Assembly (NCBI GenBank): GCA_000226015.1
Contig: JH155950.1
Coordinates: 14,107 to 71,970, forward strand
From: Mnemiopsis leidyi
Lineage: Eukaryota > Ctenophora > Tentaculata > Lobata > Bolinopsidae
Reading direction: 5' to 3'
Length of the DNA stretch: 57,864 nt
The position numbers were made by a program, and so were the translations under genes. A model generated the notes under the pieces. It made no database searches. It saw only the letters and a program-made list of their open reading frames with translations, and was not told where the DNA came from. This document shows positions 23,801 through 33,695 of the stretch, in pieces. Numbering within the stretch: position 1 is the stretch's first letter; every line of letters begins with the position of its first letter.

Positions 23801-26800
23801 TAGGGTTATAACTTGAATTGTTTGTTTAGAAACAGAAAATGTTGGTTTAATAATCATACTTACGTATTTCATACTTTCAAATAATAATAGTCAGAAGGCT
23901 AAAACAAAACTTTACTATCAATAAATCGTTCAGTACACCTACAGATAGAAGTAAATCTTACCCGATAACGTTAGAAGCGACACAAGTAACAGTTGCTGTA
24001 CTGCCGGAAACCACAGGGTAGTTAGTAGCGGTGATATCTGGAGGTTGTAAAAAGTTACCAACAGGACAGACATTTTAAACTGTGACGTCTAATTCCTAAA
24101 TAACACACTTGTCAAGAAGTACAATTTGAAAACTTAAGTTATGTGGTGAGAAGAAAAGAGGCTATTGTCGGACCTATAGCGTCCAGTGTGTAAGATATGG
24201 ATTTCTCCGTCTGTCCGTCTCCGTCCGAATCAGATGCTACACAGCTGAATGTCACGTCAGTCGTTGGTTTCGTCAAGGTCAAGGTAGCTGTTACGGACTG
24301 GTCAGGGACAAGTTGTTTGTCAGTTTTGTGAGATGTGTCGTAAAGTCGTAATATAGTGCTAAACTAAATACGTAGAACTTATAGTCAAATACGTAGAACT
24401 TATAGTCAAATACGTAGAACTTATAGTCAAATACGTAGAACTTATAGTCAAATACGTAGAACTTATAGTCAAATACGTGAAACCAGTGAGCTACAGTCAC
24501 AGTTACTTAAAACAAAACAAATAATCAAGAAGACAGCTGTAATTTGACGAGGAACCTGCTACAGATCTAAATATAAAATGAGGTTCTTCCCTCTCTTATA
24601 TTTTCTACAACTCACGTTGGTACTGGCGTCCCAGGTTCCCTCCAGGATCCTGTAATTGTCTCCGAAACTAGAGGACTGAAACCCGTACTCCGCCGGTTTC
24701 TGTACCGAGATTACCTTGGAGGTGTACACAACTGTGTCCACCTTGTTGAGAGCCTTGTTGGTGGGACTCGTCACGATGAACCGTGTAGTGAAGCAGTTCT
24801 TGGGTGTTGTCATGGTGACAGTCTGATCGGTGTAGGTGACACTGCAGGTGATTGTCTTGGTGGCTTTGGCCGAGCAGTAGGTGTTGTCCAGGTTTAGTGT
24901 TCCCGTGAACTTTGTGCTGGCTGACACCCAGGATATACCCTGAGAAGAGGGGTGAGATATGCAATAAGATCAACAACGGTCTTTGTTTTTATTGTATTTA
25001 AAGAGTTTGAATAAAAATGAATGAAAAGTATGTAGTGAAAGAGGGAGAGTTTCACAATGTTAATATAATTGTACTTCACATAGATTATCCACGAAGTGCA
25101 TCTATAGAAAACAAAAATTGAAGGTGACACTTACACTGACAGTTCCCTTGTTAGCAGTAGCAGACTTTGACCACACAGTAGTGCCGTCACTGAAGGTGAA
25201 GTCTGTTGGCTGAATACCTCCCGTAACTTCACATGTTATAGTGTCAGAAGCTTTGCCAACCAGGGTCCAGGTCTCCGACACAGTGATATCTGGGGTAATG
25301 TCAGGTTACGTCAGCTAAAGGGGGGAACAGCGATCCGGGTAATGTTTCTAATTATGTTGTTTGAAATTTGTAACGACGGTGTGTCAGAAAATACAAGGGG
25401 CGATCAACTGAAATCTTCGTCAAGATCAAGTTGTCATTTAAAACAATGCAAGCTTTAAGTTTAGAAAACAGAGACTTACGGACAACAGTAACAGCAGATT
25501 TGGAGGTAGGTTCGTGGCTCGTCTCCGTGGCCATCTTGAACTTGCACTGATAGTCACCATCGTCAGTAGTCCTAGTCGGACTTGTCTTGGTCAAAGTCGA
25601 CTGTTTGTTTCCCGACACATAGTCGAATGTGTAGCCTCCCTGACCGCTAGTGATAGCTTGGGTCTTGTGTGTCCATTCAGCTGATGTAGGGGTTTCGTTA
25701 CCCGTAAATGTGCAGGTTATCTTGAAGCTTGCATCCGTGTCTTTGAAGTATTGGATCGGTTTGTTGACCATCGCCACTGAAATAATGTTTGGTAATGGGT
25801 TCGAGCGTAAGTCTGCTGCCATCGGTCACGGCTTGGTAAATATTAAAGAAAGTGTTGAAGCACCACAGCTCGGTGAATATTAAAGAAAGTATTGAAGCAC
25901 CAAACCAAAAGAGCGTGAAAAGTATACGTCCCGTCCCACAGTTTCACAAAAATCAGTCTATTTATACCATACTATTTTCAATGATATATTCAATTCAGAA
26001 AACTTAAAACCGAGCTTTAACCCTCTTACATCTCACAACGACTTCAGCTGTACTCTCGTGGGTGTGTACGCTAGTGTACACAAACTTGCACGTGTAGACA
26101 GACGCGTAGGCGTTCTTGTCGACTTTAGCGAACGTCAGAGTAGTTTTTCTTTTGCCACTACTGTCAGATCCCTGAAAGTGAAATTTGGTAAACGTTTGTG
26201 GAAAAATAATCTGATGTTTTTGTAAGTTAGGCTACTGACTTTTTGATTATTAGCCCTAGATTTTATATAATCGAGACAAAGTATTGCTATGCTAAATGAT
26301 TAAAGTCAATTAACACTTACCTTGTCGATTGCGTACTCGCTACTGGATAAGCTACTGATACCGGTCCCGGTCCAGGTCACATCATTGGGACCAGTTCCAC
26401 CGTTACCGAAGTTCAGGACGCAAGACAGCGTCACAGCTACCCCCGTTGTGTAAGTCTTCGGACTTGTCTCATCAATTCCTGGATTGAGACCGTCAAGATT
26501 TGGGGAAAGATATGAGTGGAATTTGTTGGGGAAACCATTAAGTTTTTCATAAGAAAAGGGGCCCATTTATCAACAAACTTCTCTTGATATTATCAGGAAA
26601 TTGCTCATACTTACTGACAACGTAGACATTTGAAGTGGAACTTGGCTGAAAGCTCTTCTTGGTCGCCATGTCAAACAGACACTTATAATTCCCGGTATTT
26701 GCCGTAGTCAGCGAGCTTTTTGTCAAAGTGGCGACCTTGTTGGCGAAGGCGAGCGAGTACCCATTCCCATCAGTAATGGTAGTGCCGGTGTTGAAGGTCC

Positions 26801-29800
26801 ATATAACTCCACTGGGTGTCTCGTTACCGGTAAAGGTACACTTGATGGAGAAACTTGAATCTGCGTGGATGTTCTGTACCGCCTTCTCCACAGCAGACAC
26901 TAGAGAGGTTGTAAGTGAGGTAGTTGTTTGTTTTTGTCATGTATATTAGAGTACAATACATGGCACAGAAGTAAAACCTGCCCCAACCATATTACAACCT
27001 TGCCCAGGACCCTGCCCCAACCATATTACAACCTTGCCCAGGACCCTGCCCCAACCATATTACAACCTTGCCCAGTACCCTGCCCCAACCATATTACAAC
27101 CTTGCCCAGTACCCTGCCCCAACCATATTACAACCTTGCCCAGGACCCTACCCCAACCATATCACAACCTTGCCAAGGAGTCAGGGCCCTGTCCTAAAAG
27201 TCTTGTCGCTAAACAACTCACGTCTTACAACGAGCTCCACATTTTTTGTGTAAGTCAGCGGTCCCGTGTTGTAAGTAAACTTGCAGGTGTAAGTAGCAGC
27301 GTAGTTGATGTCGTTCGGAGAAGCGAAGGTGAGGGTGGTCGTTCTCTCTCCTCCCTCGTTCTTCCCTACGTCTATCGAGTAGTGTGTGTCTTTGGTCTTG
27401 CTCGAGTGGAATCCTTCCCAGTCCACCGTGTCGGGGCCTATCCCATTCGGTCCGTAGTTCAGAGTACAGGAGATCGAGGCTGCCGCTCCGATTGTGTAGG
27501 TCGTGTCGCTCAGCTCTTTGATTACTGAATAGAGGGACCGTCATTTATAATAATGGTTAGTTTCCTCTATTTCAGAGTCTGTAACAGTTTTTTGAGCCTC
27601 ACAACGCATTTGTGCTGCAAATGATTCTGTATCTAACGACAAAAGTGAAATTCAGAAAAAAAAAGTGCTCCACATTTATATTCTACCTCTATAGTGGAGC
27701 TTGGTAGAGGTTTCAATCGGGTCGGTTATTCCACTGAATGTAATTTTACACGTAATAGCTGTAACATCAGTAATCTTTGTCAGGTCGATAGTCAAGGTTG
27801 AGGAGTCGGCGCTGTTAGTAAAGCTACCGTCCGCTATTGTATACGCGTCTGTTGTGTCAGACGTGGATATTTCTGTGCTCGACGCTCCCTGGTACCACTT
27901 TATTATAGGGTCGTTTGTCCCCTCAAAGTTACACGTGATCTTTTCTTGGTTCACCAACATCGCTTGAAACGCTGTTAACTCTGAAGAAGAAAAAACTGAT
28001 TAGATGGAAAAGTGGAGAAGTCAAGTTGGAGAAGTCAAAGATGATCTTTACAATTTTTATCAATTTTAAAGACGTTTGAGTTAACGCCATGCTATTATAA
28101 TCCCCCTATTCCATTACACTCACTGTGTATGGCTACAACAGCAGCTGCTGATATTGTCGCGCCAGTGTTAAACTCAAACTCGCACGTGTACGTATTTCCG
28201 TCTGTCTTGAGTACACTCCCACTCGCCTTGACGAACTTAATCGTCTTCAGCTCACTGCCGTACGCCACCGACTCAAACCCGTCATTCGAAACAAGTTCAG
28301 TCTTGGCATTGCCTGTACCCCTGTAAAACTTGGATGACTTGATTTCGGACTCTCCAGCTACTTTCAGGGAACAAACTAGAGAAATTCCATCTCCCGTGTG
28401 AACGTAGGTCGGAGTGGTGGGCTTCGCCGTCAGGGCTGAGAGGAGAGGGGTGAGGTTAGTGAACGTAGGTATTTAGGAGATTATTTAGATAAGGAAATTT
28501 CTATGGATCTTACTATCTCAACTTCACTTTCACGTCGCAGTTATTGGAGCTAGTTCTCTTTAGTATCCCTTTCTAGTTTCTTGATAATTTCTTGTAGCGA
28601 CTACAGTGTATTGAAACTGACTACAAATTAACATCGCGCATTAAGGCAGATGATGGAACTCGTACATTTTAGTCCTATTTATAACGAAAATTTAAGGCAG
28701 ATGAGTATACTAGTATAGCTAGAATAGTACTCACTCCGCACGTAAAGCTTTACTTTGGTAGCTTGGAAAGACTTAGCATCGACCTCACTCCACGCTACTT
28801 TGCAGTAGTATTCACCCCCCGTTTGCGAGTACGTCGTCGAACTGAGCTCCAGTTTTGAGTTATCATCTCCCGCTGTGATCTGGGCGTTCGCTGTTGAGCC
28901 TAGGGAGACGTATTGTTCTGTGAGAAGTTTGGATTTGCCGTGGGCAAGGTACCACGATGGAATTTGAGAGTGAGAATGGGAAATCTGAACATCAGAAAAG
29001 GCGCCGAATATAGGATAATATGTTGACTTCATCAGAGTGTGGTCAGTAGTTGTGGTGGTTACCTGTAATCTCAACATCTGTCCCACCGTTAACGTAACGG
29101 AACCACTGAGCGACAGGGTTCTTGGTAAACTTGGTGTAGGTGCAGGTGAAGGTAGCGGTAGTTCCCTCCTCCACACCTTGCGCTGCTAAACCTGTTATCT
29201 CTGCGGATGTTTTTGTTTCGGATCAGATGTTATGTTACCGGTTTATAAGAAAAATTAATTCTGACGCGGAAAATTAATCGTGTTAATAAAAAAATTTGAC
29301 TTTCAAAAACGACAATTGAATTTTACAAATCCTGCAAAGATTTTTCCCTCAAATACAGCCCAAGCTAAGATCTAAAGCTGGGGAGTAAACTTACGGATTA
29401 CATGAAGCTGAATAGTCTTCTTGACTTCCTCACTGTCCCCAAACGAAGTGTAGCAAGTAAAAGTTGTGGAGTCCCCGATGACTAGAGACGTTATCTTCAA
29501 CCTACTGACGCGGGTACTTGTGCCAGTGACGTAACTGTCTTGTGTAGCAAGGCTGGTCTTGTCGTCTCCAGCAGTGTTCTTCCACTTGATGTCGACAGTG
29601 TTGTCTCCGGTAACGGTACAGGTGATCGTTAGAGCTGTCCCTACCTCCTTCATCATGTATGTCTCCGGGGTGGCCATGTCTGGGAGAGAAATAGTTTCCG
29701 TTAGCTTAATCTGCTTAATTATTTACTTTCTAACGCAATCTTGGTTTTAAGTATGACCACCACTGAAAAAAAATTGTATGGCGGTAGGATTCCTACTTTA

Positions 29801-32105
29801 ATTAAAAATCGTTCTGACCGAAATTTTTCTGACAAACGAAATTCAAATTCAATATTTTTGCGATTTTAAATTATTTCGGTTTAAACTATCGCTTTCGTCA
29901 AGAATTGGACGTATTTTGCGGTTCAGGACTAATCTTTCAGTCTAGAAGGGTAGAAACTGATGAGATGTTTTTGTTAGAAACTGATGTTTTAGTTAAAAAA
30001 TGATGTTTGGGTTGAAAACTGATGTTTCAGATTACATATCGACGTGATTTCTCGGCTAAAAACTGATGTTATGGTTAGAAATTGTCTGTTTCGGTTAAGA
30101 AATAGATGGCCGCAGAAAAATTGCCTCCAACCGAAAAATACTTTTGGCCGAAATTTCTGAATACGTTTTAGCCGTAAAAAACTTTTTTGCACCTATGAGT
30201 ATAAATACAAAGATTCCACTACAGTAACAACATTAACAACGTGTCAACTCACCAAACATCTTTATCTCTATCGGCACTACTTGGTCCTCAGAATTAGTGT
30301 ATTCTGAAGACTTGACCACGCAGCTGTAAGTCACATCTGCAGTCACGGCGGACACTTGTAAGGTAGCTGTTTGCTTCTTAGCGCCGCTATCTGAAAAGTG
30401 ATCAAGAAAGTGATCAGAAAGGGTGAAAGACAATACAGCCGCGTCTTGAATTATTACTAATTCAGAAATGCACAAAACTGAGTAGAAAGACAATGCTGAC
30501 TGGTAAACTAAAAACGAAGTAGAAAGACAATGCTGACTTGTAAACTAAAAACGAAGTAGAAAGACAATCGTGACTGGTAAACTAAAAACGAAGTAGAAAG
30601 ACAATCGTGACTGGTAAACTAAAAACGAAGTAGAAACACATTCGTGACTGGTAAACTAAATGCCTACCCCACGACCCCAGGTTGACAGTGATGCCCGATC
30701 CAGTACTGACGGCGTTGCCGTTCTTGTCCTTGAAGGATATGGTCGGGGCGTTGTCAGTGCCATCAACCTCACATTTAATCGTCCCCTGAGCGCTCTTAGC
30801 TACTTTATCTGCCGTTGTAGTCACACCTGCGTGTGGGATTTAGTGAGACTGCAGTTATCAGTAATCAAGTGATGTTTGTTCTAACTTTACCTACCGTATC
30901 CTATGTTTACCCAGTTTCGTATCCTCGTTAATTGAGAGATAAAGAAAGATAACTCACCGAAGACTTTGAGGTTGGCAGTTTTTGTGATCGAATTGACGGA
31001 GTTCTGGCTGGACACGATGCACTTGTAAGTTGTGTCGGTGGATGGAGTCACTGTCACCTCGCTGGATTGACTGCCACCACTTATGGATCCCGTGGTCCCC
31101 GAAACTGTGTTGTCCGCCGAATCTTTCCAAACGAAGGTAGCAGACGCAGACAGTCCAGTAGCAGTACAAGTCAGAGTAGTTGAAGCACCGCTCTTTACTT
31201 CTTTGTTCGTGACGCTAACCTCTGAAGTTTTGTTTAGTCAGACTTATTATTCATTTCGTTAAATCGGGTTTAGCGGTTACGAGATTAAGCGGTTACATTC
31301 ATAAATTTCGAAGGTTGCGAAGTCAGAACCTCACAGAGTCAGAAAAGCCTTATTACCGATAAGATCAAGTGTTATCTCTGTGGAGGCTTTAAAGTTTGCT
31401 CCGTTTGAATCCTGAACATAGCAGGAAAACTTAGCGTCCTCAGTTAGTTGCTGAGTGAAGTACAGCTTGACGTCCTTCATTTTCTGAAAGTTTTATTTGT
31501 GTTTATTACTGTTTATTAGTAATTTAATTATTAACACTCGTAATCTTTGTTTCTTTAAATTTCAAATATTCTTACAAAGTTATCAGCAAATTATTAGATG
31601 ACTCACTTTGTTGCCGGAGTCCCAAGTTCCTGCGATGACCTGAGCGCCGTTTGCGACGGTTTTAAAACCGCTAACGTTGGGCTCAGTGTCGGCGGTAATG
31701 TCACACGTGATTGTGAGACTGGTAGAAGTAGCCGCTTCTATGAACCATGGTGACGAGGAAATTGTACCTGGGAGTTTTTATTTCTGCTAATATGTCTGGG
31801 AATAACATCAGTGTCAAGACTTTAAGAACTTATCAGGCTAAAGCTTATATAAATTGTAAATTTAGCAAGGTTAAATTCTAATCCAAAAGCAGGATACAGA
31901 AGAATCATACAGTTATGAATAATCTGTGTCTTAATGAAATCTTATAGAAATGTGGGCTAACAAACAAAACTAAGGCTTTATAACCCAGAATCTTACCAGC
32001 AGTTGTCTTTAAATCAAAAGTTGGGTCAGCCCCCCTGACCCCAATTGGCAGGGTCACTGCTAGAATGACAGCCAATGTGAACACATTGGTATAGCTTATC
32101 ATCAT
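2697..32105 (-). CDS. Giant Ig/sushi/GCC2-GCC3 transmembrane receptor-like protein
   Basis: I traced 68 coding exons with consensus splice sites in one continuous frame, totalling 15,693 nt (5,230 codons plus stop); coordinates are given in the regional entries below. The product is a type I membrane protein: signal peptide, about 45 Ig-like domains, an atypical Cys-rich insert after about the 20th domain, four sushi/CCP domains, a Cys-containing spacer, a GCC2/GCC3 module, a fifth sushi, one transmembrane helix and a tail of about 29 residues. Introns between domains are phase 1; introns inside Ig domains are mostly phase 0 and fall after the C-strand Trp, so many exons carry the end of one domain and the start of the next. 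The start is the first ATG of a double ATG that leads directly into a signal peptide. Family knowledge suggests adhesion or recognition at the cell surface, but the ligand is unknown. No close named homologue is recognised. The weakest points are a few non-consensus donors (24173, 16071, 4095) and the GC donor at 12448. Confidence 0.85.
3018..5886 (-). other. Juxtamembrane sushi (CCP) x5 and GCC2/GCC3 region, exons 61-67
   Basis: Exons: 5538-5886, 5075-5371, 4699-4901, 4096-4494, 3858-3972, 3500-3705, 3018-3144. Sushi 1 follows the last Ig (GCKTPSIGNATYTP...CTNN...LCGST...PTCKF). Sushi 2 and 3 are in 5075-5371 and continue into 4699-4901. Sushi 4 spans 4699-4901 and 4096-4494 and ends SGGVWSRSTYPSC. 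Next come a spacer of about 150 residues with several Cys (ISCLKNKICAIANFTC) and a GCC2/GCC3 (ephrin-receptor-like) module: CPSNTFLENNLCVPCPGGYY, then CAACQIGSYNPNSGATQC. A final sushi (TVPQVDNVN...YYTCDDGYK...PTCE) abuts the membrane helix. A sushi plus GCC2/GCC3 combination is known from SVEP1- and SCUBE-type extracellular proteins; here it forms the stalk of a receptor. Confidence 0.85.
3180..3480. repeat. 20-bp minisatellite in the last-but-two intron of the Ig gene
   Basis: About 15 copies of a unit like ACAGATAGACACAGACACAA fill the donor-proximal part of intron 3145-3499. Long minus-strand ORFs here (CVSVCL-type peptides) come from the repeat periodicity and are not genes. Confidence 0.9.
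6750..7228. repeat. Imperfect 0.3-kb tandem duplication including an exon tail and donor
   Basis: The block near 6758-6950 repeats the block near 7028-7250. Both contain CGCAGACACCC, runs of AACTAACAGAAACACAAAC, and end (minus strand) in a GAGTATTACT|GT(A/G)AGT exon tail and donor. The true exon 7229-7393 uses the right-hand copy; the left copy, with its donor at 6923-6928, is intronic. Confidence 0.7.
9785..9970. repeat. GTTTGTAAGT-type minisatellite in an Ig-gene intron
   Basis: Degenerate 8-20 bp units (GTTTGTAAGTGTGTAA) lie beside the acceptor of exon 9595-9778. No coding potential is seen. Confidence 0.85.
11119..12228 (-). other. Exon 47: 1,110-nt exon with four Ig domains and no introns
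   Basis: 370 residues in one exon. The first domain lacks cysteines (DVPVKVTG...WTFAIDI). The second is regular (NLVCTVKG, SYQCII), as is the third (SITCHLDG, SYKCKV). The fourth has only the B-strand Cys (TMECTLNG) and ends in YTLINLSI. This is the second long intron-free stretch of the Ig array. It begins and ends in phase 1 like the short exons, so it is interchangeable with them in frame. Confidence 0.85.
12360..12466. repeat. 67-bp duplication of an exon tail and donor site
   Basis: The segment 12382-12399 copies the last 18 nt of exon 12449-12613 with two differences, and the flanking intronic TTTGACATT motif is also copied. On the minus strand the real exon end is followed by GCAAGT and the copy by GTTAGT. 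Confidence 0.8.
14362..14447. repeat. 56-bp duplication of an exon tail and donor site
   Basis: The 22-nt exon tail 14426-14447 and its GTTAGT donor (14420-14425) are repeated at 14370-14391 with donor 14364-14369. The intronic flank AGTACTA is also repeated. Confidence 0.85.
15189..15872 (+). CDS. Nested intronless gene, coiled-coil protein of unknown function
   Basis: A single-exon ORF of 227 codons lies entirely inside intron 15002-16071 of the giant Ig gene, on the opposite strand. Its composition is protein-like throughout: a mainly helical, charged N-terminal half (DRLKQLIRQELQLTNKE), then a likely short coiled coil near residues 96-125 (EQLKEEKVSDQNTIIELQGR, then KKEEELRVLEQ), a polar linker, and a C-terminal helix ending KSLREEDDSEL. 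There is no signal peptide or membrane segment. An AATAAA at 16042-16047 would end the transcript 25 bp before the next Ig exon. Absence of introns in an intron-rich genome suggests a retrocopy origin. I do not recognise the family. Confidence 0.7.
   Translation: MCTSPANKYISQLAQGTFSKDLVDHVVLARDRLKQLIRQELQLTNKETLRADTLIRSHVTREQTCEWLEAVSCILDSFCVPLLQNGASLVSVVEQLKEEKVSDQNTIIELQGRLLGKKEEELRVLEQGCSADVPTSSSVLMPNRNEDLESRAQLQNLWDYRHLYQAVAGRQKTGENVGVSRDSALESLDGLREIMAHIGDFTLHSSDHVTQVLKRAKSLREEDDSEL
16042..16047 (+). terminator. Polyadenylation signal of the nested gene
   Basis: AATAAA lies 170 bp after the stop of the 227-codon ORF and just before the host exon 16072-16213 on the other strand. Confidence 0.55.
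16664..18655 (-). other. Exon 36: 1,992-nt exon with six or more Ig domains and no introns
   Basis: One uninterrupted exon encodes 664 residues containing about six Ig-like domains. Four have the normal cysteine pair (TTLTCGYSG/ATYTCNH, ASLTCSVAG/VTCKV, ATITCDVKG/TYTCKV, ATFTCTVTE/IVCSTK). The first complete one and the last lack it (VVGTITG/TANFVV and VAMKLTG/YLFRLDG). Successive domains end VDVI, VDVY or MDVYQM, the usual inter-domain linker here. Elsewhere in the gene the same domains are broken by introns within and between them, so this exon has apparently lost ten or more introns. Both boundaries are phase 1. Confidence 0.85.
18770..19454 (-). other. Atypical Cys-containing region, exons 34-35
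   Basis: Exon 19038-19454 encodes about 139 residues unlike the Ig repeats, with KDCSDQSC near its start, then EKFVNFYDSSNSLLGWVQW, IWTISKTSTHLTLKQNEK and GCSKLKG. The WTISK...N..V.NY...C pattern recalls a beta-sandwich domain I have seen in uncharacterised invertebrate surface proteins, but I cannot name it. Exon 18770-18865, continuing into the start of 16664-18655, encodes a compact module with DWCKYGD, TACNGN and CKGFIHVGANYHQI, loosely reminiscent of PAN/apple-like modules. Both interrupt the Ig array about a third of the way along the protein. The assignment is tentative. Confidence 0.5.
22867..22996. repeat. 45-bp x 3 array carrying three copies of a splice donor
   Basis: Three near-identical 45-bp units each contain, on the minus strand, GACATTGTCA|GTAAGT. 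The donors lie at 22981-22986 (the one abutting exon 22987-23156), 22936-22941 and 22891-22896. Only the last 10 nt of the exon are included in the unit. Confidence 0.9.
24361..24480. repeat. 21-bp x 5-6 minisatellite
   Basis: The unit is close to AATACGTAGAACTTATAGTCA and lies in the intron between exons 24616-24939 and 24174-24297. The minus-strand VFDYKFY peptide repeat is an artefact of its periodicity. Confidence 0.9.
25836..25905. repeat. Two-copy 35-bp direct repeat
   Basis: GAATATTAAAGAAAGTATTG and flanks occur twice, about 35 bp apart, near the acceptor of exon 25480-25776. Confidence 0.75.
26965..27176. repeat. 34-bp x 6 minisatellite
   Basis: The unit contains CCTGCCCCAACCATATTACA and CTTGCCCAGGA. 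It begins about 45 bp inside the intron from the donor of exon 27222-27524. PQPYYNL-type peptides here are repeat artefacts. Confidence 0.9.
29930..30100. repeat. Degenerate GAAACTGATGTTT(T)AGTTA repeats
   Basis: About six degenerate 20-30 bp units lie in the intron between exons 30253-30390 and 29395-29679. They have no coding potential. Confidence 0.6.
30484..30661. repeat. 36-bp x 5 minisatellite at the start of an intron
   Basis: The unit includes GACTGGTAAACTAAAAACGA and AGTAGAAAGACAATC. The array starts within about 10 bp of the donor of exon 30668-30826. Confidence 0.9.
31997..32105 (-). other. Exon 1: start codon and signal peptide of the giant Ig protein
   Basis: The protein begins MMISYTNVFTLAVILAVTL, followed by PIGVRGADP. 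A short polar start precedes a hydrophobic core of about 15 residues and small residues before a likely cleavage after VRG. The exon ends ACTGCTG|GTAAGA in phase 1, which joins the next exon to make Gly. It targets the long ectodomain to the secretory pathway. Confidence 0.85.
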
Positions 32106-33695
32106 ATCCTATATTTAGGATGTCGCTTTCTTGATCCTAACTATGAGGATGTCATTATCTGAATGAAAGTGATTGATTATCCAACTAGAAATAAATGTTT
32201 TAAAAATAATGGCTAAGAAATTAGAAACAACCCTATATTCATGGACCAACATTTCTTCATGCTTTCGTAATTGCACAACATTAGAAATAGTAGAGGTATG
32301 AATTCAATTCAATCAGAATTTATCATGAACTTTCCAATCATTCAGTTTCTCGATCTCTGCTAAAACACCATTCTAATCTCTCGGACTTAGAGCATTTATA
32401 ATGAAACGAAAAAAGAAACTGGTTTGAATGAACTGCCAAAACTTAAATAAGGATCTCATAGTCTTGTTACTTAGTAAAAATTTATACCTACTTTACAGAA
32501 TGGATGATATATAGCGATTTCAGAAGTAGGTACTATAATCAAACATAAAAATAAGTTAAATATTACGTTTTTCAGCGAACCGGTCAATTAAACCTATATT
32601 TTGACTAACAAAGAATGGAGGAAAGTGTATGGATGTAATTAAACAATGGAAAATTACAAAACAGTTGGGAAGTTTGAACTACAAGTCTTTGTAGTTCGGT
32701 ACAAAATGGGTGATTACACCGGACACGACTTAGAATCCACGTCTGACAAGCTGTCAAAAAGTCAAAGCAAATAGAGAAATCAAATTAACAAAGGTGCAGG
32801 TGATGTAACCGATAACAAAGCTTATTGGAATCACGTGACGGCTACACGTGGTAACGGCCGGCCATTAGCAATGCTCAGCAACGGTCACGCGATTCTGTAA
32901 CAATGCAATCATTACCTGGGTGATTTATTATTAGAATTCATCATCCTATTTGATGGTTGACAATTCTGATAAGGGGTAAGCTGTAGTGCATTTGTAGTCA
33001 TAGCAACTACAAAGTGGACTTTAAATTGATAAAATGGTCGGGAATTTCGACTTATTTTTTTTCCGAAACTGCAGTAAAAAGAGCGGAAATAGGGGATTTA
33101 ACGTACATTTAATGAATAATAATCTTGCTGCCCGATACAGCTGATGTAAGCAAATCATTCACAAATTACTAAACGGCTTTTAGTTTTTAAGCATGGATAA
33201 TTTTAGAAGATCACAAAACTCATTTAGAAATAAAAGTAAGCTGGCCAAGTAAATAAGCTGATAGGGAAACGCAGTGATCGTGCTCACTAGATTTTTATAA
33301 ACTCGTAACTAACCTGTTGTTATTCATCTACTAGATTCAAAACTAAGAAACTCAGTGTTTAAGCAATATCCACTTGAATGTTATAACTGACATAGAAGAT
33401 CCCTATATTACACCGATAAACAATTTCATAACACAATCAAGGGGAGTTATTGAATAATTCATTGAAAATCACAAATTTCACCTACAAAAAGCTACAAATA
33501 TATCAGCTTAAAAGACACAACATTGACCGAGCGCGTCACGGCTCACTGCTCTCGACACAGGTACACAAGCTGCACCAAACAAAGAAGTGCCCTGACACCG
33601 AACTGGTAGTGATAGAATGACCATGATAGTCGACACCACGACCAGCGTAGCAAGATGTGAAGTAGATGTGAAGAAGAAGAATAAACAGTAAACAC
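32106..33695. other. Upstream region of the Ig gene, no gene recognised
   Basis: AT-rich DNA with no supported coding exons. It must hold the promoter of the minus-strand Ig gene. CACGTGAC and ACACGTGG E-box-like motifs occur near 32834-32852, but I cannot define a TATA box or transcription start. Confidence 0.4.

Larger units (their letters stand above)
19636..25289 (-). other. Central Ig block, exons 17-33
   Basis: Exons: 25135-25289, 24616-24939, 24174-24297, 23962-24037, 23589-23788, 23300-23423, 22987-23156, 22568-22743, 22308-22446, 22065-22192, 21683-21818, 21266-21556, 20924-21053, 20483-20631, 20244-20361, 19918-20081, 19636-19776. Most domains are split over two exons, and the domain in 21266-21556 is intact in one. 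The domain encoded by 20924-21053 plus 20483-20631 lacks both core cysteines (LVLSVTT in place of the B-strand Cys, AVKLTLTF in place of the F-strand Cys). The donor of 24174-24297 (GTCCGA) is weak. The last exon is the N-terminal half of a domain that runs into the atypical region. Confidence 0.75.
25480..27524 (-). other. Tandem duplication of a two-Ig unit, exons 12-16 (Ig 8-11)
   Basis: Exons: 27222-27524 and 26615-26899 (copy 1); 26321-26478, 26030-26171 and 25480-25776 (copy 2). The first members share the YTIG/YTTG start, LNYGPNGIGP against LNFGNGGTGP, TTLTFA, and ATYTCKF against SVYTCKF. The second members share CTFTGNETP and the (F/K)MAT(K/E) segment after the F-strand cysteine. Order and similarity show that a pair of domains was duplicated as a block. 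In copy 1 the first domain is one exon; in copy 2 it is split by an intron at 26172-26320 after IDK. Confidence 0.8.
27687..31767 (-). other. N-terminal Ig block, exons 2-11 (Ig 1-7)
   Basis: Exons in transcript order: 31607-31767, 31357-31483, 30958-31221, 30668-30826, 30253-30390, 29395-29679, 29063-29200, 28735-28917, 28124-28435, 27687-27980. Each domain shows the Ig core: LTITC or TLTC in the B strand, a W-type C strand, and YxC in the F strand (for example TYKCIV, TYSCVV, EYYCKV, TYTCEF). Ig 1, 3 and 5 are each split over two exons, while Ig 2, 4, 6 and 7 occupy one exon each. Exons 10 and 11 each carry a complete domain of about 100 residues. Domain-joining introns are phase 1, which favours domain duplication and shuffling. 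Confidence 0.8.
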
